Shown here in pieces: positions 21,197 through 31,900 of a stretch of 64,000 nucleotides of DNA. Source of the stretch: Anagrus nilaparvatae (taxonomy: Eukaryota > Arthropoda > Insecta > Hymenoptera > Mymaridae); contig JAKSXM010000263.1 of NCBI GenBank assembly GCA_022575985.1, positions 10,768,001-10,832,000 of the forward strand. The letters run 5' to 3'. The position numbers and the translations under genes were made by a program. Below the pieces are notes generated by a model, which was not told where the DNA came from, did not search any database, and saw nothing but the letters and a program-made list of their open reading frames with translations. Position 1 is the first letter of the stretch. Every line of letters starts with the position of its first letter.

Positions 21197-22633
21197 ATTC
21201 ATAAACAAACTTTTCGAGATGCTCCTTAAGAGTGGGGTATGCACATCACCCGTAATCCTTGGTTTAAGAATATTCATATATATCTGTTTCGAACTGGATT
21301 TGATTAAAAAAATTGAATTTTATTTAACTACTTAGAATATTTAAATGAAAGATTTTTTTGAACTCTTAATTTTATTACAGTGTAGAAGAAAATGTTTGGA
21401 TTTGAAATTTGAAATTTATTGTTTATTGTTGCTATGTTACTTGGTTACGGTTTTTTTGTTAAAAAAAAAAAATAATAATATCGTCAGATAGTAAAAAGAA
21501 GTTGGTTGAGGTGGTTTAAAAAGAGAAATATTTTTGATTTGAATTTAAAAAAAAAAAAATTATTGAAAGATTTCATTTAATTTAAAATAAAAGTTTTTAA
21601 TAATTATTAATATCTATCAATTGAATAATTTGTTCTGATTATTATTGTGATTGTGGTGAAAGGAAAATATTATCTATTATAAAAAGGACGTAAATAAAAT
21701 TTCAAAAATTTATTTTATTGTAAGATCATCGAATTTTAAGAAAAAATAAAAAAAAAAAAATAAAGTTTTTTATAAAATAAAATAAGGTTTTGTATCATTT
21801 GGTATTTATAAATTTTTATTTTTATAACCTTAAAATTTTTTTTTTTATTAAAATCAAAAATAAGTTTGTTAGTTCATTAAATTTTTTAAAGATTTAATTC
21901 AATTTTAATTTAATATATTTAAAAAATAAATAAATAATTGTTTGTTAAATTTGAATTGTTACAATAAATATATTTTTTGTTTGTTTTGAGATAAAATCAT
22001 TTTCTATTAATTTTCTTTTACCATCATTCTCTACCGTTCAATATTTTTACTTTGAATTAGGTAAAAGCTGATCAAACAATATCATTATCATGTTGGATAT
22101 GTTAGCCGTGAGATTCGGTTGTCTTTCTGCGGTTAGTTGCTCTTTTTCTGGGGCTCGTAATTCGTAAGTTTAATCCGTGAAACCTAATATGCTTCTGACT
22201 TCGGAGACTTTCAGTGTGTGTAGTGAGTTGCTTCTGCAGCTTTTATCGCAAGTCAGTTTGAGGGAAACGAAGCCTCTTCGTTTTCATTCGTATGCGAAAT
22301 GCTTTTTTACTGATTCCTGTGCATTTAATTCCTCCAGAAACGATTCAATATCGTCGTAAATGCTTGGTCTTATGTGGGATTCAATTTTTACTCAGCTGTA
22401 GCGACTCCAGTTTTTGGTGTCTCTTTTTCTTTTCCAGTAAAATGCAACAACCGGGTAGTAAGTTTTCTATCGATCAAATTGTCCTTAACGTGATGCATAG
22501 TCATTGGTATTTGAATTTCGGCCAAAGCCACACTCCACTCTCCATCTAAATCAATCTGTTGCGGTAGGTACGTGCTGAAATGCGTCGTCATATTACCAAG
22601 ATATATATTCATGCTGCTGTTGCTGGGCAGCAC
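21197..22633 (-). pseudogene. Polinton penton-like minor capsid protein, N-terminal and middle parts
   Basis: The ATG at 22633 opens MLPSNSSMNIYLGNMTTHF, followed by LPQQIDLDGEWSVALAEIQ, the standard N-terminus of the penton family. Stops and frameshifts follow from about 22390 to 22060. A 780-bp AT-rich stretch (21280-22060) with no recognisable coding comes next. A further piece at 21277-21197 (RITGDVHTPLLRSI) runs straight into the gypsy long terminal repeat. This protein forms the capsid vertices in Polinton virions. Confidence 0.7.
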
Positions 22634-22879
22634 AATGAAGAATTGATTTTTCTTAATTTTCTTTTTTTTTTTTAAATATTTTTTTATTTATTTAAATGAG
22701 AACGAATTCAGAAGCAAGAATCCAGGAATTATACTTTGCCGGATATCTACACTAGCTGACAAGATGCTTCTTTGCCTTTCCGCGACCTTTCGTTTGCAGA
22801 ATTTGATCAATTTCAAAAACAGCTTCGGTAAGGTTTTCTTTTACTGGACACAGCTCTTCCTATATAAGAAGTAAGAGTA

Positions 22880-23557
22880 TTATATAAGATCCTACAACGT
22901 GTAGACCGGCGGTTGTCTTGCACAAGAGACACGCACGATCATAAATATTTCACGAGTCCAAATACTCTTGTAACCCTTCTGGAAAGTTTCTGGAGCACGG
23001 CTGACTTGAACCAGAGTACCAGCGTTATATTTTGGTATTTTATGAAATTTTCTCTTTACCGAGTAACTTTTTCTCAAATTGAAGCGTGTGATATCTGCGT
23101 TATTATTTTTGTGCCTAAATGTATCGTGTTATAGTACGAGTGGACTATAGTAGGTAATACGTCGATGTATCTTATCCCTGTTGTTGGAAAATATTTTGCT
23201 CAGAGCTGTAGTCACAGAAATGCCTTATTTGTCATTAAGATGTTCAACCCACAAAAATTTACTTAAACAATCAATAACAAAAAGTACGTAAGATTAATTA
23301 TCGTTGAATGATTTGATCGAACGGAAATCGGCCAAATCAGCCTCGAAACAGTTGCATATATTGGATAAATCGTACATTCGTCGTAGAAACTTTTTTCTAA
23401 CCAATTTATGCTGATTATAGGCATCTTGTTCGATTAGCCAATCTTTAACTTTTGTTTTGTGGAATTTGCTTTTTGTGTTTCGGAATAAATGATATGCTCC
23501 GATGTAAGCCGAAGTTTGCTCAGGCTTGTCATACAATTTGCTCAGTTTCCTATCCAT
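22880..23557 (-). pseudogene. Polinton integrase, core deleted
   Basis: Polinton integrases are retroviral-type DDE enzymes. The N-terminal part (23557-23294) includes KVKDWLIEQDAYNQHKLVRK and the first catalytic-region block EADLADF. After a stop, YVLFVIDCLSKFLWV continues at about 23290-23240. The sequence then jumps to the C-terminal part (23077-22892) with KRKFHKIPKYNAGTLVQVSR and GYKSIWTREIFMIVRV, the usual SH3-like end. The segment that should hold the second Asp and the Glu is missing, so the protein cannot be active. It lies between the PLA2-like and penton remnants, a common Polinton order. Confidence 0.75.
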
Positions 23558-23761
23558 TATTTTTTTTATTATTTTTTTTCTGCACTAGTGTTGCTTTCTG
23601 TTTCTTTGTTTTATTTTTTTTTTTTATTACTCTGCAGCTTCTTGCTTTTCTGTTTGGTTAGTTTTTCTTTCTTTTTTTCTTGAATTTTAACATTTTTAAT
23701 TTTCTTTTTTTGATACCAATGAGTTTTTGTATACGTTCAAAAAATTTTACGAACGTAATTT

Positions 23762-24117
23762 TCAAACCATGCAGCAGGTTGTTACGAGAGCAGCGGTTCG
23801 TTCATTAGGTTCGGCGTCAAAAGATAACATCCTCATAAATGCTTTATCGGCTGATATTCGGTCGGCTTTGCGTCTGTCCTTATCACAGTTGTAAGCTACG
23901 TCATGTTGTAAGCAAGCTTTATCTAAGGGATTTAGACCTTGATCACCTTGCTGTAAACGCTAATCTAAGTGATTACCAGCCCCGCAAAATTCATGGCCTC
24001 CCGGAAAATTTAATTTGAAAGGTAGCAAATCAATTAGCGCGTCTAATACGCATTTTAGACGCAAATTTTGATTTGCGCGTGAACTCGCTTTTGCTTTTCT
24101 GGACACGCGATCCTAAT
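23762..24117 (-). pseudogene. Phospholipase A2-like domain protein of the Polinton
   Basis: The minus-strand frame reads LPFKLNFPGGHEFCGAGNHL, a stop at 23962-23960, then GDQGLNPLDKACLQHDVAYN and a helical tail ending at 23762. The G-x-C-G-x-G calcium-loop and the D-x-A-C-x-x-H-D-x-A-Y catalytic helix are both visible with the His-Asp pair intact. This domain type is shared by parvovirus VP1 proteins and several Polinton/adintovirus virion proteins, where it is thought to help breach membranes. Only one stop breaks the domain. It is the most upstream Polinton remnant on this strand. Confidence 0.72.
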
Positions 24118-25716
24118 ATACTATTACCTAAAAAGTTATTTTGAAAATTTGGGGTAGCTCAGATACGAAAAATATGGTTTTTGTCATAAAAGTGGCAAAA
24201 TCTTTTCGGCATCCATCACGAATTTTTTTTCATTGTCTTATATATAGGAAAGTTGTTTAATTTTAAGTTCAGATAGAATAATTTATGGTTTTAATGTGGG
24301 AATTTCGGTAAATCGGTTATAATTCCGGCAGTATATATCTGATTTGGCTCAAAATTTAATGAGTTCATCTTTGACTTGGTATTAACTTTTTCTTTTATTT
24401 TGAAGCTTATCGAATATTACTGTCATCATATGGAGTGCAAACAAAAGCGAAATGTTGTCACATGTATAGACTACTACTATAAGTCAAATGGGCCATATTT
24501 AAGAGGAGTTAAATTAATACCCCATATTTGGGAGAGTCAAATTTTCCATATGGGGAGGGGTCAATAGTTTTAGAATAATCTTGATTTAGGAACTCAAAAT
24601 AATTTGAGTTTAGGGTTTAGTTTATTTTTTTTTTATTCTATTAATAATACATGTTTTTAATGTATATGACAAATAATTCTATTTTAGTCATTCTTTCCGT
24701 AAAAAAAATGTTATTTTTAGTTTCATATCAAATAATTTGTTTTTTTAAGACGGTTGTTTTGGTAAATTGGCTATAATTTTAGTAGGACATATCCAATTTG
24801 ACCTAAAATTTATTTCGTTCATCTTTAGCTTGTTATTAACTTTCACTTAAATTTTGGAGCTAAATTTATTTTGGATTATTGTTATGCTTCGCACGGTCTA
24901 TCATTGTTAGCAATGATCTAATAATATATAATAATATATTTACAATATAAATTATAATATTTTTTATCTTCCAGATTCTCGAGAAGCTTCCAAAACTTGG
25001 CAAAAAGAGACCAAAAATCAGTTTTTGCTATTTACAGGTTTTCTATAAAGGGCTTAATGTGTAAAAATTTTGAAGATTTTTGGGCATAATATTAGACTAT
25101 ATTTGGAAATGAGACACGTATTTTTTTATTTCTTGAAATTACGAAACTGATTAAAAAAAAGTTTTCAAGAATCAGAGGTTCGTCTGAGGTCTTACGTCAC
25201 AATGTATTGTATACGGTAAGCGTGACTTCGTCACCTTTTTAATTTTTATTTAAAAAAAGAAATAAAAAAAGAAGTTGTTAGTATTCTTTGGTACTTGTAT
25301 TAAATTATACAAAAAAATGGTAAAACTTCTGACCCATGCAAGCTCTTTATTGGTTTTAGAGACAAAGTAATTATGAGAAAAAATTTTTCTGTGATAGTTA
25401 TTCAAATAAGGCATTGGGAAAAATTTATTGAAAATTTTTGTTCTTAGAAGGTGACAACATACTGTATTTTTTATTTTATTTTATTATTGTGGGTTTTAAA
25501 CGAATATTATTGGTTTTTAAAGCACTTATAATATTTTGTTAAATTAATTTTAACTAAAAACAGTTGGGTTATTTAAAAAAAAAATTATTTTCTTCAACTC
25601 AAAACCCTGACAATGAAAAGGCGGTTTATTTTTTATTTAAAAGTCATATGTTGACTAAATATCAGTTTTCATTAGATTAGTTTTATTTCTAAAAACAGAA
25701 ATTTTTCGAATTTTAC
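24118..25716. other. AT-rich interval between Polinton and laccase exon D
   Basis: No gene, RNA or clear repeat is recognised. It belongs to the intron that follows exon D. Confidence 0.5.
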
Positions 25717-25929
25717 CTTCATCTACTAAAACTACTTCCACGATTGAATTTAATGGGATATCAACTTTGTGAGTGCACATGCAGTTAGCTCCACAGTCAG
25801 TTGGGCGATTGTCTCCATTACAAAACTGCTCTGGTGGAATATCATTTATTTGAGTTAAAGGTGGCGATGGTGGAAACGTAAATGAAATTTCATCAACTAA
25901 TGAGATTACGTGATCTCCAGTTGGTGCCA
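25717..25929 (-). CDS. Lac2: Laccase exon D
   Basis: The acceptor TTTTTCAG precedes TGGCACCAACTGG at 25929 and the donor GTAAAATTCG begins at 25716. It encodes [36 protein letters not shown] and VEVVLVDE. In laccases the next residues are the HPFHLHG copper-ligand block; these are not found anywhere to the left in the window. The following intron must therefore exceed 25.7 kb, or the gene is broken. Reading past the donor gives an unrelated lysine-rich tail before a stop, which supports the splice call. Confidence 0.9.
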
Positions 25930-28900
25930 CTGAAAAACATAAAATAATAGAAAAATAGTTAAATAATTTTAATAATTTTAGATGTAAGTAAATTGTTAAG
26001 CTTTCTTAAGGAGATTATAAGATATGGTGAATGTTATATTTACAGATAAGATAATATTCATCTATTCATCTTATTCTAGATGGTTAAAGATTATAAAATC
26101 TTATATTTATTAGTAACAGTTGTCACAAATTTGATTTTGAATCATTGACGTTTATTTTTTTAGTTCCGAAATATTGACCTCAAAAGTGGGTGGTCGAAAC
26201 ATGAAAAATGTCTACTTGTTTTAACGCTGCATAAGTTTGTAAAGATACTTACATATGTCTTTCCATACGTGTCTCGTAAATTTCTAATGAAAAAGCCATT
26301 TTGATTGACATTTTAATGAATATTGAAGTTACGCGTATTTTTTGCAAAGAATTCATATCCCTAAAGAAAAAATACAATTTATTTGCCTACTAGTGGAACG
26401 CAGAAATATCCCGACTGAGGAGACCAACATTAACAACGAGAAGGAAAGCCCAAACTCGTGCGAGGGCCAAAATAGATGCTGCAAGTATCCTGTTACTGAT
26501 TGAGCAATCTTACAATATCAACCACCAGTCTTTGCTCTCCGATGACACTAGTTGCTATGCTATATGGCTCCGAGGTAGAGCCCAAACATACCGGCAATCG
26601 AGGGAATTATTTCTGAGTATTTTTAATTTCATTAATATCATTTTGCTGTAATTTTATATGAAACATTTCACTTACTGACCTTTTATGAAAAAAAAAGGTT
26701 CTATTTCCAATAAATCAAAATCTTTAAAATTAAAATCATGTCTATTAACAATGAAATTATTAATATTATATTATATAATATGATTTAATTTTCAAAAGTA
26801 GATAAAATAGGTTTAAATTTAACGATTTCTGATCTTTATAAAAATTTGTAATTATATTTCTATGATAAAATAGTTCTACTGTTTATCTTACTTATAGCGT
26901 TACGTTAGTGTTAAAATAATAGAGATACTTTTAGGCAATTATTTTTATGGTTTCTTAGTATTTACTTTTTATAAATTGTTAATTTTGTTTTATCAAATTC
27001 TTTTTGCAATATGTTAGATAAAATTTTCTTTAGCTTTTTTAAGATTCATTTGTTCAAAATTTTGAAAAATATGCAAATATTAAAAAATAAAAAAATTTTA
27101 AATGCTTAGATATATATTCTGAACCCGAATGTGTCAAAATATGTGTGTTTAAAAATCAATGTTTCTTAATTTAATTATAATTTTGAAAATACTTATTTTC
27201 AATTTATTTATTTTAAAATTTTTTAAATCAATTATTTTAAATTCATGTAATAGATGTATTAAATTTGTTAGTGAATCAAGCTGTAATTACGAGAGAGTAC
27301 AAATATAATAAAACATAATTTGTTATAATGATTAAACTCATTTTAATGTTGTAAATATATTTAAATTCAATCAATTATTATAAACAATTACTGCTAGATT
27401 TATGATTATATGAATTTGTGTAAAAATAATTTATTATTATTATAATTAATAAAGTGCATTTATTTAAAAAAAAAAACTGTTTATTTTACACGTTTAATTA
27501 AACTTGGCCTTATTCATAAAAAAAAATAAGTGTAAAGAACGCGTTTAAAAACCAGATAGATAGTGGGGGTATAAAAACAGAATAATTGAAAGTATAAATC
27601 CAACAGGCATTTTAGAGGCACTTTTTTTCACAGCTAGCTGATAAAAAAAGTGCTAGCTGTGAAAAAAAGTAAAAATCATAGTGAAAGTTCTTTCTAATAT
27701 AGACACGCCTTTCAAATCATCCTAAAAAAATATTCGTTAGGTGGGAGATTGGTTTAAGGGGAATCGTCTTACGTAAGTGCGTGACCTATTTAGAATATAA
27801 AAGAATTTCTTTTAACATACATGCAGTAACAGGTTTAATTTTTATGTGTTTTTAATTTTAGTACTTCCTAAATATTTGAAATATTATTTACATTAAATCA
27901 TCTCATTTTTAAACGTGTTTTTACACTTATTTTTATTTGAAGGATAAAGCCTTGATTACACTTGTAAAAAAAAGTTGTGTATATAACTCGAATATAAAAT
28001 AGTTTTCCAATATATGAGTCTTTGATAAAACGAGAGACAATGAGAGTCAAAGGTTCTGGATGGAGAAATGAAAAGATAGTTAGAGCTGCTGCGAAGCAAC
28101 TTCGCCTCTGTTTCCCACTCCTTTCATCAAAAACCCATATTTAAAATACCTTTTTATATTCTGGATATATAAATAACCATTATTTACTTGAAATAAATTG
28201 CATCAAAACTTTCATTTCAACTCCTTTAAATAAATTGAAATCAATCAAATTTCGAATTTCAAAACATTGGTAGCAGAGCATGGTTATAATTACAGTGACA
28301 TTTTTTCTCATTTGAATCCTTTTTATTTAATAAAATTGAAATTAACAAATTTAAAAAATGTGCGTTAGGCACATTAAAAAACAGTGATTAGCAGAAGTAA
28401 ATATTATTAATTAAAAAACTAATTATAAACAAAATAGCAAGAAAATTTTATTTTAACTTTTTCTTCCTTAACTTAGTCAACGATTTATATTATAATCTTA
28501 TGGGCCAACTTCTTGAACTTAAAGATGAAATTTCAAGAAATTCTTCGCTTAGTTCATCTCAATTAAATGATAATTCTGATGAATCTAACGCTGCTTCAAA
28601 CTCAAAAATGGCCGTTATTTGAAATAGAACTCTAACAAAAATAACCACGTAGTCCGGCTCCCTGAATAAAATAAATTAAAATTACCTTATTTTGCAAATA
28701 CATTTTAAAAATTAGGCTAAGGCAGTTTAAAAATATTTACCATAATGATTTGGTATATGACAAACCACATGGTTAAAACATATTTAACCATAATAATAAA
28801 CTATGTGGTTAAACATAGGTATATTATATATTGACCCAAAAAGATTTCTGTCGTCTCCTGGAAAACCTTTGGGATGAAAACGAACCGTTAGGGGGAAGGC

Positions 28901-31900
28901 TGAAACCCTGAAGGTAAAATTTTCATCTTTAACTATTTTTCATTTTCCAAGATGGCGGACCAAAAAACATGAAAAAAGAAACTTTCCGCATTACCCGGAG
29001 GTTTTCAAGGTTAAGAAAAACATTTTTATTAATGAAAATTTTCATTTTTTTTCCCAGCATATTTTCCGATTTTCCAAGATGGCGGTTCAAAAAACAGAAA
29101 AAAAGGAAGTTTCTACATTACCAGGGGGTTTTAGAGATTGAGAAAAACGTTTTTATGAATGAAAATTTTCTTTTTTTCACGCCAGCAAATTTTCCGATTT
29201 TCCAAAATGGAATATCCAAATACTGAAAAAAAAGAACTTTCTACATTATCTGGATGTTTTTTAAGGTTGAGAAAAGCGATTTTATGAATGAAAATTTTCA
29301 TTTTTTCACCTTAGAATATTTTCCAATTTTCCAAGATGGTAAACCAAAAAACAGAAAATTTTCGTATTTTTTACCGCCATCCGCCATCTTTGAAAATCGG
29401 AAAATATGCTGGGGTGAAAAAATAAAAATTTTCATTCATAAAATCGTTTTTCTAAACCTCATAAAAACCCAGGTTATGTAGAAAGTCCTTTTTTTTTAGT
29501 TTTTTGATCTGCTATTTTGGAAAATCGGAAAATATGCTGTGGTAAAAAAAATGAAAATTTTCATTTATAAAAACGTTTTTGTTAACCTCTTAAATCCCCA
29601 GATAATGTAGAAAGTTATTTTTTTTCTGTTTTTTGATCCGCCATCTTGGAAAATGAAAAATAGTTAAAGGTGAAAATTTTACCTTCAGGGTTTCAGCCTT
29701 CCCCCTAAAGGTTCGTTTTCATTCCGAAGGTTTTCCAGGAGACGACAGAAATCTTTTTGGATCAATATATAATATATCTATGATTAACCACATAGTTAAT
29801 TATTATGGTTAAATATGATTCGATGGTTTATCATATGCCAAATCATTATGGTAAATGTTTTTAAACTGCCTTAGCCTAATTTTTAACATGTATTTGCAAA
29901 ATAAGGTAATTTAAATTTATTTTATTCAGGGAGTCGGACTCTCTAAATCAGGCAGTTGACTCCCTAAATTAGAGAGTTAAGGCTCTAAAACAGATTTCTC
30001 TCTGATTTTGGGAGTTGGACTACGTGGTTATTTTTGTCAGAGAAAACTACCACCTATTCCCATACCAACCTTCAATGGTGATTTTAACGAGTGGGTTCCG
30101 TTCAGCGATTTATTTCAAGAAGTAGTAGTTAAATGAAATCACTCAATAGCAAAAAAATTAACTTTCTTAAAAAGCTCTTTACAAAATGAGTCTTTATTTA
30201 TTATAAAAAGTTTATTGGTTTCAGAAGGACAATTTGAGACAGAAATCTGGCAATAATTACTAAATCGTTACAACAATGACAAGATAATAATCTACTATTG
30301 TGTAAATAATTTATTTAATATGAAGCTTGTGATCATAGAATCAGACACTTAACTTAGGAAACTAATTTACAAAACCATTAGCAATGTGGAATCATTGAGA
30401 ACGCTCGATGCACCTGTGTCTCGTTGGGATTATTTACTGGTTTCTATGATAGTAAACAGACAGGATAGCGTCACAAGAAGAGACTGAGAAGATCTCACTT
30501 TTAATGATGCCAAGCCTGCGACCTTCGATCAACTTCAGAAGATTTTAGAACGCAGACTAAGAATTTTAGATTCTGTGCAGCGATCTTAAAACTGTTCACA
30601 CATTTTTCAAAACAAAGACAACTCACAAGGTCGTAAGGATAATTTTAATAATACTAAACCTAAGTTTAACTCAATTCAAGTTCATAACTCTAATGAAGTT
30701 GATTCAAACAAATCTAGTTCTTCTAAAAGGAGTATTAAATATTATTTATGTAATGATTGTCAATTTATATCTTATTGTAACGTTTTCAAAGAAAAATCCC
30801 TTCTGAACGATATGATTATGTATTATCTTCTAAATGATGTGATAATTGCCTAGGGAAACATCTAACCAAGGATTGCAGAATCCAGAAAAATTGTATTATC
30901 TGTTGTTCTCAACAGCACACACTCATACATGATTCGTGTTAGAAGCCTACAAATAACCAGACGTCATCTGTATCATAAGGCAATTCCCACACTTCGCAAT
31001 CTCGGCACATCTATTCCGTTGTTTCTTCTGTAACATTTGCTCACGTGTTCACCTATTCTACTATATTATTGGGGACAGCAATAGTTGCGGTGTCTTCTGA
31101 CAAACGTGTCTACGCTCGTGCTCTCATCGACCCTTGGTTTAAAGCTTCATTCGTTGCTGAAAGCCTTGTTCATCGTTTAAAACTTCAAACATGACTCCAA
31201 CAAGATTCTTGTAACTGGAGTTGGAGATTCAGTTTCAATAACAAGTGGAGCTGTCACAATGGTAATCCATTTACGTCTTGTTAATGATTGCTCGATCGAG
31301 ATGGAACTATTTGTATTACTTAAAGTACCCTCTTATAAATCTGAGTTTACTAAATCTTTGTGTGATTGATCCGTATTTGAAAATCTTCCCTTAGCAAATC
31401 CTCATTTTGCTTCTGATGCTAAAATTGAACTCATTTTAGGTGGCGTGTATGGTCTTATACTTCAAGAAGGTTTAACAAAGGGTCCTGAAAACTCAGTTGC
31501 TCAAAATACTCTCTTAGGCTGGATCATTAAATGCTCTTCGAAAAATGACAGCCTACTTTCTAAAAAATCGCAACATGTCAAAATATTTTAACGATAAAAT
31601 TCAAAGGTTTTGGCAACTAGATTCTATCCGTACCCCAAATTCTATTGACTTATTCTCTCGCGGTGATCGCATTTGTCATCAACGTTTTCTCGAAACATAT
31701 TCACGTGATAAAAATGGTAGGTACATATTCAGATTCCCTTTCGAAATTGAAAAACCTGCTTTTCTTGGCTCCTTCAAAATCGCTAAATAACAGTTTTTAA
31801 AAATGATTTCAAAGGTTTCCAAAGACCAAAATTGCAAGATAAATTATGCAGATTTTATGCGAGAGTATAAGAACTTACCTCACATGAGAAAATTAAATAT

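Larger units (their letters stand above)
800..24117 (-). mobile_element. Decayed Polinton/Maverick (adintovirus-like) element, split by two large insertions
   Basis: On the minus strand, right to left, come remnants of a PLA2-like protein, an integrase, a penton-type minor capsid protein, a pVI/pX-like protein, the major capsid protein, a conserved protein with an HHG motif, an adenain-like protease and a small conserved protein. This gene set defines Polintons, self-synthesising DNA transposons related to adintoviruses. All genes carry frameshifts or stops. Neither the type B DNA polymerase nor the packaging ATPase was recognised, nor terminal inverted repeats. Two later insertions account for much of the length: a gypsy element (7741-21196) and a PLE (3794-7042). 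Confidence 0.82.

Noticed and set aside
23452..23683. Phe-rich open frames on the plus strand
   Set aside because: They are antisense to the Polinton integrase and to a pyrimidine-rich tract.
1..25650. Search for downstream laccase exons (HPFHLHG, HCH blocks)
   Set aside because: None seen on the minus strand, so they probably lie left of the window.
28969..29481. Two open frames rich in Phe and Lys
   Set aside because: They run through the ~128-bp tandem units of the foldback element and repeat with the unit.
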